From the NCBI RefSeq assembly GCF_010669145.1, contig NZ_CP048635.1, positions 1,261,001 through 1,325,000 on the forward strand: a stretch of DNA of 64,000 bases, in the 5' to 3' direction. The translations under genes and the position numbers were made by a program. Position 1 is the stretch's first letter. Every line of letters begins with the position of its first letter. This document shows, piece after piece, positions 19,218 to 27,795 of the stretch. The notes under the pieces are model-generated. The model was not told the DNA's origin, did no database searches, and was given only the letters and a program-made list of their open reading frames with translations. The stretch comes from Rhizobium oryzihabitans (GTDB lineage Bacteria; Pseudomonadota; Alphaproteobacteria; Rhizobiales; Rhizobiaceae).

Positions 19218-19998
19218 ACCGCCAGCATCCTTTCCACCGCACGGCGGGCGGCGACTGCGATCGCCGGATCGACCGCATGACGGCGGTGGAGCCGGAAAAA
19301 TCCGCAGCTTCCACGACATCGGGCGGACATTCCGGATGCGCGAGAACGGTGACGCCGGGATGGCTTTCCCGCAATTCCCTGATGTCATCGGCGGTGAAAA
19401 GCTCGTGCACCTCGCAATGTCCGCGCCAGGCAATCAGTTCGACATTGGTCTCCCGCGCCACGTTCTTCGCCAGATATTCGTCAGGCAACATCAGGACGCG
19501 GGGCACGCCGAGCGATTCCACCACCTGGCGGGCATTGCCTGACGTGCAGCATATGTCGGAAGCCGCTTTCACCGCCGCCGAAGTGTTCACATAAGTGACG
19601 ACCGGAACGCCCGGATAGGCCTTGCGCAGAAGTGCGATGTCCTCGGGCGTGATGGAATCGGCGAGCGAACAGCCGGCGGCCATATCCGGAATGAGCACTG
19701 TTTTTTCCGGATTGAGCAGCTTTGCCGTCTCAGCCATGAAATGCACGCCGGCGAGAACGATCACATCCGCCTCCACTTCCATCGCCTTGCGGGCAAGAGC
19801 GAGGCTGTCGCCGACGATATCGGCAACGCCGTGGAAGATTTCCGGCGTCTGGTAGTTATGGGCGAGGATGACGGCGTTGCGCTTGTGCTTCAGCTCGAGG
19901 ATAGCCTCCACATCGTCCTGAAAACCCATCCATTCGGCCTTGGGGATGACGCGGCTGACGCGGTCGTAAAGGCTTGCGGCAGAAATCTGTTCGTTCAC
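19214..19998 (-). pseudogene. nadA: Quinolinate synthase A, internally deleted and out of frame
   Basis: The first 240 residues from GTG 19998 (GGGAGAG upstream) are normal Nad[29 protein letters not shown] with Cys110 and WRGHCEVHE with Cys195, two of the three [4Fe-4S] ligands. After [10 protein letters not shown] (ending near 19279) the sequence jumps, in a different frame, to the C-terminal piece [20 protein letters not shown] with the stop at 19214-19216 overlapping the nadB ATG. The segment that should hold the third cluster cysteine (CNLCPHMKR-type motif) is absent; roughly 60-75 codons are missing compared with the usual length. Read as it stands, the N-terminal frame runs on into nadB to 19033. 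The enzyme cannot be functional. Confidence 0.88.
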
Positions 19999-20012
19999 GG
20001 CACTCTCCCATT

Positions 20013-20031
20013 TATACTCTATTTGAGTATA
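20013..20031. promoter_or_regulatory. NadQ-type operator, site 1
   Basis: TATACTC-N5-GAGTATA, a perfect 7-base inverted repeat, lies 15 bases upstream of the nadA start. With site 2 it forms a tandem pair between nadQ and nadA. The role as the binding site of the COG4111 regulator NadQ is inferred from position and repeat form. Confidence 0.65.
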
Positions 20032-20045
20032 TCTACGGCAAATAG

Positions 20046-20066
20046 ATATTCTCATTGTGAGCATAT
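20046..20066. promoter_or_regulatory. NadQ-type operator, site 2
   Basis: ATATTCTC-N5-GAGCATAT repeats the form of site 1 with one mismatch between arms. Its centre is 34 bases (about three helical turns) from that of site 1, so both lie on one face of the helix. Confidence 0.55.
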
Positions 20067-20067
20067 G

Positions 20068-21000
20068 TCAATTGCGAGAGAGGGGCAGTTTGGTTCCTGA
20101 GAGGGCGCGTTCATCAAGAACGGTTTGACGGAAGCGGAAAAGCTTTGCCGGGCGTCCGCCGGTTTCGGTCGCCATGTCGCCGGTCTCTTCCACCAGTTGC
20201 TGCTGTTCGATCAGCCGGCGGAAATTCTGCTTGTGCAGGGTCAGCCCTGCGAGTGCTTCGATCGCCCGCTGCAATTGCAACAGCGTGAAGGCATCAGCCA
20301 TCAGTTCGAAAACCACCGGCCGGTATTTGATTTTGGCTCGCAGCCGGGCAATGCCGGTGGCAAGGATGCGGCGGTGATCGGCAAACATCGGCCTGCCGAA
20401 GTTGATCCGGGGCTCGCTCTGCGCTTCCTCGACCAAGCCTGCCTCATACAGCAACTCATAGCGCTGCAGGGTTAGTTCCTCGTTCCAGCCCCCACCGTCG
20501 AGACCGAAAGTGAAATCGGCCCGCAAATGGCGCTCGCTTTTGCAGGCGGGATTGGAGTCCGCCCATGCGCGCAGCCTGTCGATAATGGTGTCCAGAACCA
20601 GCGGGCGGCCCTGACGATGGTCTTCCCAGGGGAAATATTCGTACCAGCCATGCCAAAGGGGGCGCCCGTTGCCGGATGATTCCTGCTCGCGAACCAGCCC
20701 GAGATAACCAATCGAAATGGTTCTGCCGCCCGGAATGTCGTTGTTACGGTCGCGGTCGGCGAAGGTATAAAGCTGCTCGAGATAACCGACGGGGTGGTGT
20801 GTCTGTTCGTGGATCCATTCCCGCAATCCGCTCTGAAGCGTTCTGTGCCCGAATTCGAATGGGCCTGAAGGAAGGGCAAGGCCCGCGCGAACGGTCATGA
20901 CCCGCGGTTCATCTCCGGTAATGGCGGTGACGACGGCAATGAGTTCGGCATGGGCAAGCCCGATGGTCACGGCGGCTCCTGTAACAGGTTGTGATTTCAA
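20068..21000 (-). CDS. nadQ: NadQ-type transcriptional regulator (COG4111, Nudix-like plus winged helix)
   Basis: A 310-residue protein with a Nudix-like N-terminal domain (about 10-170; the form GPFEFGHRTLQSGLREWIHEQT lacks an intact catalytic Nudix box) and a C-terminal winged-helix region (about 200-295; LQLQRAIEALAGLTLHKQNFRRLIEQQQLVEETG). This is the layout of NrtR/COG4111 regulators; in Rhizobiales the nadABC-linked member is called NadQ and represses de novo NAD synthesis. It is immediately upstream of nadA on the same strand, with operator-like repeats right after its stop. The regulator appears intact while its target genes are broken. Confidence 0.85.
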   Translation of the reverse strand: MKSQPVTGAAVTIGLAHAELIAVVTAITGDEPRVMTVRAGLALPSGPFEFGHRTLQSGLREWIHEQTHHPVGYLEQLYTFADRDRNNDIPGGRTISIGYLGLVREQESSGNGRPLWHGWYEYFPWEDHRQGRPLVLDTIIDRLRAWADSNPACKSERHLRADFTFGLDGGGWNEELTLQRYELLYEAGLVEEAQSEPRINFGRPMFADHRRILATGIARLRAKIKYRPVVFELMADAFTLLQLQRAIEALAGLTLHKQNFRRLIEQQQLVEETGDMATETGGRPAKLFRFRQTVLDERALSGTKLPLSRN

Positions 21001-21176
21001 CCTTCTTTGACACAGGAAGTGCGGTTCGCCAACAAGCGGGCCAAAAGTACCGCCGGTATTCGCGTAAATCCTAAAATAAAGGTCTGTCAGACGAAAGGAT
21101 GATTTCTTGTGGTTAGTCGCGTATATTTCGTTATGTTATAAAAACGTTATAAGCATCCATATAATGTAGAAAGCCG

Positions 21177-21551
21177 ATGTTGGAAGATATATCTCTAGAA
21201 GAGACGCTTATTGGCTATTATACGTGGAATATTGGGCAGAATCTGGTTTATCTGGATGCTGTGGCTGCTCGTGTCCGCGATTTTTCCTTCGATGAGGCGT
21301 CTCGCGGCCTTCCGGTGGAGGCGTTCATTGCCCAGGTCGAGATCAACGCCCGGGCGAGGGTGGCAAGAGCGGTCCATAATTCACTGACGCGTGGTGAGTT
21401 TTATGATCAGGAATACCGAATTGGTCTGAAGTCCGGCGGCTTTCGCTGGTTGCGGACGACAGGCAGGGTGATCCACGACTGTGACGGCGTTCCAATGATG
21501 GCAATGGGCACAGTGCGTGAGGTTGTCGCCCGCAAGGCCTTGCTGATGTAG
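21177..21551 (+). CDS. Stand-alone PAS-domain protein
   Basis: A 124-residue protein that is essentially one PAS fold of the PAS_3 type (VYLDAVAARVRDFSFDEASRGLPVEAFIAQV then YDQEYRIGLKSGGFRWLRTTGRVIHDCDGVPMMAMGTVREV with the PAC motif). There is no kinase, cyclase or helix-turn-helix domain attached, so it must act through a partner if it signals. The start ATG 21178/21177 lies in an AT-rich region with weak ribosome-binding features (GTAGAAAGCCG upstream). The upstream 175 bases to nadQ contain no gene. Confidence 0.75.
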   Translation: MLEDISLEETLIGYYTWNIGQNLVYLDAVAARVRDFSFDEASRGLPVEAFIAQVEINARARVARAVHNSLTRGEFYDQEYRIGLKSGGFRWLRTTGRVIHDCDGVPMMAMGTVREVVARKALLM

Positions 21552-21605
21552 TGCCGCTCTCGGTGGGACGGACTCATATTTTATTGTTTTTGATGTTTCG
21601 GTGGC

Positions 21606-22106
21606 ATGGTCCGTCAGGTCGCAACTTTGCTGTTTCAGATCGCGCTGGCCGTGGGCCTCGGTGTTGCCGGCATCCGCATCGCCTCGCTGGTGAACGGTGA
21701 GGCCGGCTCTGCGACGGCAGGCCTTGCCGCCAATACGGAAATGTTGTGGACAACATCGCCGGTGCGGGTCGATCCCAGCCGCCAGAACTACGAACGCATC
21801 CCGACGCCACCCGATCTTTACCCCTTGAAAATGCATGCGGATCAGCGACTGCGTGTCCTTTCCAGCAGCCGCTTCACCTTCAAAGGCCAGGAATTTAGCC
21901 TCGCTGGTTTGGAGGATGTCGAGCGCAACCGGGTCTGCGCGGATTCTGAAGGCCGCCGTTATGCCTGTGGTCTGAACGCTTTCAAGGCACTGGAGAACCG
22001 GCTGCGCGGTAAATATCTGGAGTGCCGGGTGGTGGAAGAGGGCGGGGTTAGCCGTTCAGTCGAATGCCGGATCAACGGGCAGGATGTGCGGGCGCTGCTG
22101 CAATAG
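21606..22106 (+). CDS. Hypothetical exported/anchored SNase-like protein
   Basis: A 166-residue protein with an N-terminal hydrophobic segment (about 5-26, TLLFQIALAVGLGVAGIRIASL), so membrane-anchored or secreted. The C-terminal part (FKGQEFSLAGLEDVERNRVCADSEGRRYACGLNAFKALENRLRGKYLECRVV) resembles degenerate thermonuclease/SNase-like domains found in rhizobial hypothetical proteins: the Cys pair and the GLNAFKALENRL helix are conserved, but I do not see the catalytic Arg/Asp set. A nuclease activity should not be assumed. Confidence 0.7.
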   Translation: MVRQVATLLFQIALAVGLGVAGIRIASLVNGEAGSATAGLAANTEMLWTTSPVRVDPSRQNYERIPTPPDLYPLKMHADQRLRVLSSSRFTFKGQEFSLAGLEDVERNRVCADSEGRRYACGLNAFKALENRLRGKYLECRVVEEGGVSRSVECRINGQDVRALLQ

Positions 22107-22179
22107 CCAACGCGTTGAACAGATGGCGAGACAGGTGAAAATCTTCGCCTGAAGGTCTCGTGTCTTGTTTGGGAGGATT

Positions 22180-22255
<76 letters not shown>

Positions 22256-22354
22256 ATAAGGGTTCCGGCATTTCTTCCGGTTCCGGGAACCGAAGCGGCT
22301 GTTGTTCCGTTCGGTGGCGGCTTACTACTTCGGCTAATCGAAGAGTGCAAGCAC

Positions 22355-22392
22355 AAAAAACAGCCCGGCTTCATTTTTTTGTCGCCGGGCTG
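22355..22392 (-). terminator. Rho-independent terminator of the TIGR02300 gene
   Basis: On the minus strand CAGCCCGGC and GCCGGGCTG form a 9-bp stem, followed by TTTTTTG. It lies 16 bases downstream of the stop at 22408. Confidence 0.8.
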
Positions 22393-22407
22393 GATTATTC
22401 AATAAGA

Positions 22408-22794
22408 TCAAGCCTCTTCGTCGTCGCCCGTTACGCCGATGATGCCGGACATATCGTCATCGTCGTCGTCTTCGTCGGCTTCAAGGAAGGTATCGTCATC
22501 GTCGTCGATTTCCACGTCGTCGTCGTCGCCCATATCCGGGATTTCGTCGCCGCTGTTGTCGCCATCGGCGTCTTCCAGCGATACGAGTTCGACTTCCGTG
22601 TTTTCGGCATCGACTTCCGCGACTTCTTCTTCTTCAGCCTGCTCGAGCTTTGCCTGAGCCGTGCTTTCCTCGAAGAAGGAGAGCGGCCATGACTTGCCGG
22701 TATAGGGAGAAACGACCGGGTCGCGGTTCAGATCGTAGAACTTCTTGCCGGTATCGGGGTCGGTGCGCTTGGTACCAAGTTCCGCTTTTGCCAC
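22408..22794 (-). CDS. TIGR02300 family protein (FYDLN acid protein)
   Basis: A 128-residue protein with the family signature near the N-terminus (MAKAELGTKRTDPDTGKKFYDLNRDPVVSPYTGKSWP split by the FYDLN motif) and an extremely acidic tail of Asp/Glu runs (about 60-115), which produces the GTC/GTCGTC-like repeats on the plus strand. The family is restricted to alphaproteobacteria and has unknown function. It is divergent from cmk; in related genomes it usually lies next to aroA-cmk-rpsA. Confidence 0.92.
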   Translation of the reverse strand: MAKAELGTKRTDPDTGKKFYDLNRDPVVSPYTGKSWPLSFFEESTAQAKLEQAEEEEVAEVDAENTEVELVSLEDADGDNSGDEIPDMGDDDDVEIDDDDDTFLEADEDDDDDDMSGIIGVTGDDEEA

Positions 22795-23021
22795 TGTCTA
22801 AGCCTCAAATTGTCGAATGAGTTTCGGTGTGTACGCCGTAAAACCGGCATAGACGGTAAAATTTCTAGCCGGTCCCCTTAATCGTTGCGGTCTTTCGTGT
22901 CAAAGACAAACTTCGGATGTCGCCCTCCCTTGGCGCAACCTGTATGCGGGGATGCTCATAAAGATCGGGAGACATCCTGCACTCTATTGTATTAATGACG
23001 GACGCACAGGCAGAAAGCTTC

Positions 23022-23654
23022 ATGACCTTCACGATCGCCATAGACGGGCCGGCTGCCGCTGGCAAAGGCACCTTGTCACGAAAGATTGCGGAGACCTATG
23101 GTTTCCATCATCTCGATACCGGGCTGACCTACAGAGCGACGGCCAAGGCCCTTCTTGATGCCGGCCTGCCGCTCGATGATGAAAACGTCGCTGAAAAAGT
23201 GGCGCTGGAACTCGACCTTGCCGGCCTCGACCGTTCGGTCCTTTCCCGGCACGATATTGGCGAGGCTGCGTCCAGGATTGCCGTGATGACGCCGGTGCGG
23301 CGGGCGCTCGTGAAGGCGCAGCAGCGTTTTGCCGCAAAGGAGCCCGGCACGGTTCTGGACGGCCGCGACATCGGCACGGTGGTGTGCCCGGATGCGCCGG
23401 TGAAGCTTTATGTCACGGCGTCGCCGGACGTGCGGGCGCGGCGGCGTCATGACGAAATCCTCGCCAATGGCGGGGTGGCGGATTACGATGCCATTTTCGC
23501 TGAAGTGAGGAAACGCGACGAGCGCGACATGGGCCGCGCCGACAGCCCGTTGAAACCGGCTGAAGACGCGCACTTGCTAGATACGTCGGAAATGAGTATA
23601 GAGGTGGCGTTTCAGGCCGCGCGGGCGATTATCGACGCCGCCCTGGAGAAATAG
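23022..23654 (+). CDS. cmk: Cytidylate kinase
   Basis: A 210-residue (d)CMP kinase that makes (d)CDP. P-loop [18 protein letters not shown] is at the N-terminus, followed by [22 protein letters not shown] and [21 protein letters not shown], all family hallmarks. I chose ATG 23022; an in-frame ATG at 22995 adds nine residues without a ribosome-binding site. The upstream context is unusual: aroA, expected here in Rhizobiales, is absent. rpsA follows after a 170-base gap. Confidence 0.94.
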   Translation: MTFTIAIDGPAAAGKGTLSRKIAETYGFHHLDTGLTYRATAKALLDAGLPLDDENVAEKVALELDLAGLDRSVLSRHDIGEAASRIAVMTPVRRALVKAQQRFAAKEPGTVLDGRDIGTVVCPDAPVKLYVTASPDVRARRRHDEILANGGVADYDAIFAEVRKRDERDMGRADSPLKPAEDAHLLDTSEMSIEVAFQAARAIIDAALEK

Positions 23655-23663
23655 GTTTTTCGC

Positions 23664-23688
23664 GGAACCGCTGATTTCGGCCCGCGTT
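23664..23688 (+). promoter_or_regulatory. Perfect EcfG-type promoter upstream of rpsA
   Basis: GGAAC, a 16-base spacer and CGTT occur 137 bases upstream of rpsA, just after the cmk stop. The match equals those of the stress genes in this window. Whether it drives rpsA, or a short RNA in the 23690-23824 gap, cannot be decided from sequence. Confidence 0.55.
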
Positions 23689-23824
23689 TAGTCCGGAATT
23701 GCCCGAAGACATGTCCTTGCGCCGGAAAGCCTTTTAAAAAGGCGGGCATGGGTTCGGGTATCAACAACGCTAGCCCACCGGCGCTTTTGTATTCGCTTTC
23801 AAGCGGATGCAATCAGGAGATTTC

Positions 23825-25525
23825 ATGTCAGTATCTACCCCCACGCGCGAAGATTTCGCAGCGCTTCTCGAAGAATCCTTTGCCTCTAACGATCTTGCCG
23901 AAGGCTATGTTGCCAAGGGTATCGTAACGGCAATCGAGAAGGACGTTGCCATCGTTGACGTCGGCCTCAAGGTTGAAGGCCGCGTACCGTTGAAGGAATT
24001 CGGCGCGAAGTCCAAGGACGGCACGCTGAAGGTCGGCGACGAAGTCGAAGTTTACGTCGATCGCATCGAAAACGCTCTCGGCGAAGCCGTTCTGTCGCGC
24101 GAGAAGGCTCGCCGCGAAGAAAGCTGGGTCAAGCTCGAAGCCAAGTTCGAAGCCGGCGAGCGCGTCGAAGGCGTTATCTTCAACCAGGTCAAGGGTGGTT
24201 TCACCGTCGATCTGGACGGCGCTGTTGCCTTCCTTCCGCGTTCGCAGGTCGACATCCGCCCGATCCGCGACGTTACCCCGCTGATGCACAACCCGCAGCC
24301 CTTCGAAATCCTCAAGATGGACAAGCGCCGTGGCAACATCGTTGTTTCGCGCCGCACGGTTCTCGAAGAGTCCCGTGCCGAGCAGCGTTCTGAAATCGTT
24401 CAGAACCTCGAAGAAGGCCAGGTTGTTGACGGCGTCGTCAAGAACATCACCGATTACGGTGCGTTCGTTGACCTCGGCGGCATCGACGGCCTGCTGCACG
24501 TTACCGACATGGCATGGCGCCGCGTCAACCATCCTTCGGAAATCCTCAACATTGGCCAGCAGGTCAAGGTTCAGATCATCCGCATCAACCAGGAAACCCA
24601 CCGCATCTCGCTCGGCATGAAGCAGCTCGAGTCGGATCCGTGGGATGGCATCTCCGCCAAGTACCCGGTTGGCAAGAAGATCTCCGGTACGGTTACGAAC
24701 ATCACCGACTACGGTGCATTCGTCGAGCTGGAGCCGGGCATCGAAGGCCTGATCCACATTTCCGAAATGTCCTGGACCAAGAAGAACGTACATCCCGGCA
24801 AGATCCTGTCCACGAGCCAGGAAGTCGACGTTGTCGTTCTCGAAGTCGATCCGTCCAAGCGCCGTATCTCGCTCGGCCTCAAGCAGACGCTGGAAAACCC
24901 GTGGCAGGCATTTGCCTTCAGCCATCCGGCCGGCACTGAAGTTGAAGGCGAAGTCAAGAACAAGACCGAATTCGGCCTGTTCATTGGCCTCGAAGGCGAT
25001 GTTGACGGCATGGTTCACCTGTCGGATCTCGACTGGAACCGTCCGGGCGAACAGGTCATCGAAGAGTTCAACAAGGGTGACGTGGTCAAAGCCGTCGTTC
25101 TCGATGTTGACGTCGAGAAGGAGCGCATCTCGCTCGGCATCAAGCAGCTCGGCAAGGATGCTGTCGGTGAAGCCGCAACGTCCGGCGACCTGCGCAAGAA
25201 CGCAGTCGTTTCGTGCGAAGTCATCGCCGTTAACGACGGTGGCGTGGAAGTGAAGCTCGTCAACCACGAGGACATCACCTCCTTCATCCGCCGCAACGAC
25301 CTCGCACGCGATCGTGACGATCAGCGTCCGGAGCGTTTCTCGGTCGGTCAGGTTTTCGACGCCCGCGTCGTCAACTTCTCCAAGAAGGACCGCAAGGTCA
25401 TGCTTTCGATCAAGGCGCTGGAAATCGCTGAAGAGAAGGAAGCAGTCGCACAGTTCGGTTCGTCCGACTCGGGCGCTTCGCTCGGCGACATCCTCGGCGC
25501 GGCTCTGAAGAACCGCGGCGAATAA
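23825..25525 (+). CDS. rpsA: 30S ribosomal protein S1
   Basis: A 566-residue protein with six S1/OB-fold repeats; the motif DYGAFVDLGG/ELEPGIEGLIHISEMSW recurs (about 210, 300) with variants in the other repeats. It binds mRNA upstream of start codons and helps load it onto the ribosome. The start ATG 23825 has AGGAG upstream; codon use is strongly biased, as expected for a highly expressed gene. A strong terminator follows at 25550-25580. Gene order cmk-rpsA is conserved. Confidence 0.97.
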   Translation: MSVSTPTREDFAALLEESFASNDLAEGYVAKGIVTAIEKDVAIVDVGLKVEGRVPLKEFGAKSKDGTLKVGDEVEVYVDRIENALGEAVLSREKARREESWVKLEAKFEAGERVEGVIFNQVKGGFTVDLDGAVAFLPRSQVDIRPIRDVTPLMHNPQPFEILKMDKRRGNIVVSRRTVLEESRAEQRSEIVQNLEEGQVVDGVVKNITDYGAFVDLGGIDGLLHVTDMAWRRVNHPSEILNIGQQVKVQIIRINQETHRISLGMKQLESDPWDGISAKYPVGKKISGTVTNITDYGAFVELEPGIEGLIHISEMSWTKKNVHPGKILSTSQEVDVVVLEVDPSKRRISLGLKQTLENPWQAFAFSHPAGTEVEGEVKNKTEFGLFIGLEGDVDGMVHLSDLDWNRPGEQVIEEFNKGDVVKAVVLDVDVEKERISLGIKQLGKDAVGEAATSGDLRKNAVVSCEVIAVNDGGVEVKLVNHEDITSFIRRNDLARDRDDQRPERFSVGQVFDARVVNFSKKDRKVMLSIKALEIAEEKEAVAQFGSSDSGASLGDILGAALKNRGE

Positions 25526-25549
25526 TCGCTTCGATCCTTTGAAATGAAG

Positions 25550-25580
25550 AACCCGCCGGAATTTTCCGGCGGGTTTTTTA
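25550..25580 (+). terminator. Rho-independent terminator of rpsA
   Basis: CCCGCCGGAA and TTCCGGCGGG form a 10-bp stem with a two-base loop, followed by TTTTTTA. Confidence 0.9.
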
Positions 25581-25624
25581 TTGGGTGGAATGTCCGCGTT
25601 ATGGCTGAATGCGCGGAACGGGGC

Positions 25625-27175
25625 TCAGAGCATGCCGCTCATCCTGAGGTAATAATTTTCCGCGCTGTCGTCGGAAGCCCCCGCCTGTGGCGCTCCCGGT
25701 TCGCCGGTCTCGTCATTGGCCGCCACCCGTTCTTCGGCTTCATCCTGACTGCCGGAATTTTCACCCTCCGGCTCGCCTTCTGCCTCCTCCTCGGAAAACG
25801 GGCCGCGTCCGCGATGCGGGCTTTCCGATTCGTGATCATCTTCCGCCGGGGGATAGGCGACGAGCGGTAGCGGCGTGCCTTCTTTTGCGAGAGCCGCAGC
25901 GATCAGCGATTGTGACGCCGATTGCTCGAGCATCGCCATTCTGGCTTCAGGATCAGTTGCGGCGCGGGGCAGTGGCTGGGCTTCAGGCCGATGTGCTGCT
26001 GTCTCCGTTTCCTCGCCGGACGGGTGGGCGGCGGGTGTTGCCGAAGCAGCTTTTTCGGTGGGCTGTTCTTCCAGCTGTTGCGTTGGGACGCCCGGCTGCG
26101 AGGCGGCAGGCTGCGCTGCACCTGTTGTTTTGGCGGGAAGCTTGCCGGCAAGAGCTGCAAGCAGCAGGTTTTCAATATTTTTGACATCGCCTGGAGGCTG
26201 GCCGGACGACTGGGGTAATGCCGTCCGTGCTTCTTTCTGCTCCGCCTTAGCAATGTCCCGATGGGGCAGGGCAGGACGTATTTCGGCGTTTTCTGCCTTC
26301 GCCGGGTTTGCGGCACGCGCCTCTGCCGGCACCTGCCCTTCCTTTGTCGCGTTGCCCGTTTGCGGTTGAAGTGGACGCGCCGTGTTTTCGGCTTTTCCAT
26401 CCGGCTTTACGGTTTCTGGCGAAGTATCGGGCGCATTGGCGGGCGGGATGGGAAGATTGACGTGGAGGTCCGGCGGTGCCGTCTGCGCTGCCACAATGGC
26501 TTTGACGGCTGCGCTGTTGAGGGCAAGCGGGCCAATGAATTGAGACAGGAGCCGGCCGGTTGTTGCAGCATTTGCCGGCTGCGCTGTCGCTATCGCATTC
26601 GGGCGGCTATCCGCACTCTGGTTTTGGACGTTTTGCGACCCCGGCTGGGGCCGCTGTGCGGGCGTTGGATTGGCCGAATTATTTTGCTGATAGGAAGAGA
26701 CGACTGCCTTTGCGGCGAGATCCATTCCCTTGTAGCGGGAAAGCTCGATCAGAAGTGCAAGGCGTGCGGCATCGGGGCCCGTCGGCTGTTTCAGGATTTC
26801 GGCAAGCATTGAAAGGCTCAACCCCTGCAGCACCTTGGCAACCTGCTGTTCCAGCGCCAGACGCTGCGGCGCGGGCAGGGCGCGAAGGGCATCTGTCAGG
26901 CGCACCACATAGTTTTGAATGGCTTCGCCGTCACGCCTCGGCAGGTTCATCAGCTTGCCGAGCGTTTCCGCCAGAACTGCGGTACTGCGGGAAAGCTGAA
27001 ATTCGCTGGTGAGGGTGGCAATTGCGGCTCTGGCGAAAACGTCGCCGCCATTGTCGGGAGCAGGACTGCTCGCCTGTAACTGCACGACCTCTTTCAGCTG
27101 CCCGCGCGGTGTCGGCGTGGCTGAGGCTCCATAGGCGGCATCGGCTGCCGGAATTTTCGGTACAGGCGGTAACAT
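25625..27175 (-). CDS. Hypothetical Pro/Ala/Glu-rich protein with N-terminal helical module (516 aa)
   Basis: I do not recognise a named family. The N-terminal part (about 45-160) is helical and contains a module (roughly 78-145: RRDGEAIQNYVVRLTDAL ... LSMLAEILKQPTGPDAARLAL) that resembles the two repeats of the protein at 27796-29025. The rest, 160-500, is low-complexity, rich in Pro, Ala, Gln and Glu, with no membrane segment or signal peptide. The C-terminus, SDDSAENYYLRMSGML, loosely resembles the DDNGLY tails of the next two genes. ATG 27175 has GGAG upstream; the frame is open to 27295. It is convergent with rpsA. Confidence 0.7.
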   Translation of the reverse strand: MLPPVPKIPAADAAYGASATPTPRGQLKEVVQLQASSPAPDNGGDVFARAAIATLTSEFQLSRSTAVLAETLGKLMNLPRRDGEAIQNYVVRLTDALRALPAPQRLALEQQVAKVLQGLSLSMLAEILKQPTGPDAARLALLIELSRYKGMDLAAKAVVSSYQQNNSANPTPAQRPQPGSQNVQNQSADSRPNAIATAQPANAATTGRLLSQFIGPLALNSAAVKAIVAAQTAPPDLHVNLPIPPANAPDTSPETVKPDGKAENTARPLQPQTGNATKEGQVPAEARAANPAKAENAEIRPALPHRDIAKAEQKEARTALPQSSGQPPGDVKNIENLLLAALAGKLPAKTTGAAQPAASQPGVPTQQLEEQPTEKAASATPAAHPSGEETETAAHRPEAQPLPRAATDPEARMAMLEQSASQSLIAAALAKEGTPLPLVAYPPAEDDHESESPHRGRGPFSEEEAEGEPEGENSGSQDEAEERVAANDETGEPGAPQAGASDDSAENYYLRMSGML

Positions 27176-27438
27176 GCTGCGCTCCGTTCCTATCGATGAC
27201 CGCCGCTGGCTGCGAAAGGGCCAATCCCTGGCTCTCTGATCCGCATTTGGCCCGTATGTTGAAAGATTGCCGCGCCGGTGATGTACAGGTGTCATCTCGC
27301 CCGCTCATGCGGGAGCGCCGTGCGCGCCGCTGGCCCGAATGCCAGCTCTTGTCGGAGCACACAGAATCATCAAGCCGAAGCTTGACCTGCAGATATTAAG
27401 ATTTGGCTAACCATGAGCATTGCGCCCCGGCGGGGTCG
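27176..27438. other. Gap between two hypothetical genes
   Basis: 263 bases without a supported gene. It would hold the promoter of the 516-aa protein gene. I see no strong sigma or operator motif. Confidence 0.35.
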
Positions 27439-27759
27439 TCAGGGGGAGATGCCGATGAACATGCGGTAAAGCCCGTTATCATCTGAATTGACCGATGAAA
27501 TGTGGTCGGGTTCACTGGTCGTCATCTCGACGGCTTCCGGCGGCATCGCGTCAAGCCAGCTCGCCTTCGGGAAGCTTCTTTCCGGGCGGGTTTCTTCAGG
27601 AGCGATGAGAGGTTCTTCCTCGGCCGGCGTAATAAAATCGGCGTCATCCGGGACGAGCGGCGGGGCTGACATGGAGAGCAGCGCCTGGGCCGCGTTCGGT
27701 TCGGTATCGTGACTGGCGCTACCGAATACGCCTGATATATCGGACATGTCTGAACTCAC
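27439..27759 (-). CDS. Small acidic hypothetical protein with C-terminal DDNGLY tail (106 aa)
   Basis: An unrecognised 106-residue acidic, probably disordered protein (MSSDMSDISGVFGSAS start; Glu/Pro-rich centre). Its last 18 residues, ISSVNSDDNGLYRMFIGI and two more, share the SxDDNGLY core with the end of the protein encoded just upstream (27796-29025). It lies 36 bases downstream of that gene on the same strand, so the two are probably cotranscribed. Confidence 0.6.
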   Translation of the reverse strand: MSSDMSDISGVFGSASHDTEPNAAQALLSMSAPPLVPDDADFITPAEEEPLIAPEETRPERSFPKASWLDAMPPEAVEMTTSEPDHISSVNSDDNGLYRMFIGISP

Positions 27760-27795
27760 ATCATGTTTCGCTCAAGTGACTGCTGGAAACGGCAA

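Noticed and set aside
22287..22312. GGAAC-N17-CGTT on the plus strand near the tRNA
   Set aside because: No plus-strand gene or RNA-like structure follows before the oppositely oriented TIGR02300 gene, so it is probably chance.
22440..22540. GTC/GTCGTC-like tandem repeat
   Set aside because: It is the coding sequence of the Asp-rich tail of the TIGR02300 protein, not a separate repeat or CRISPR-like array.
23828..25267. 479-codon open frame antisense to rpsA
   Set aside because: rpsA is unmistakable; the antisense product is low-complexity and unsupported.
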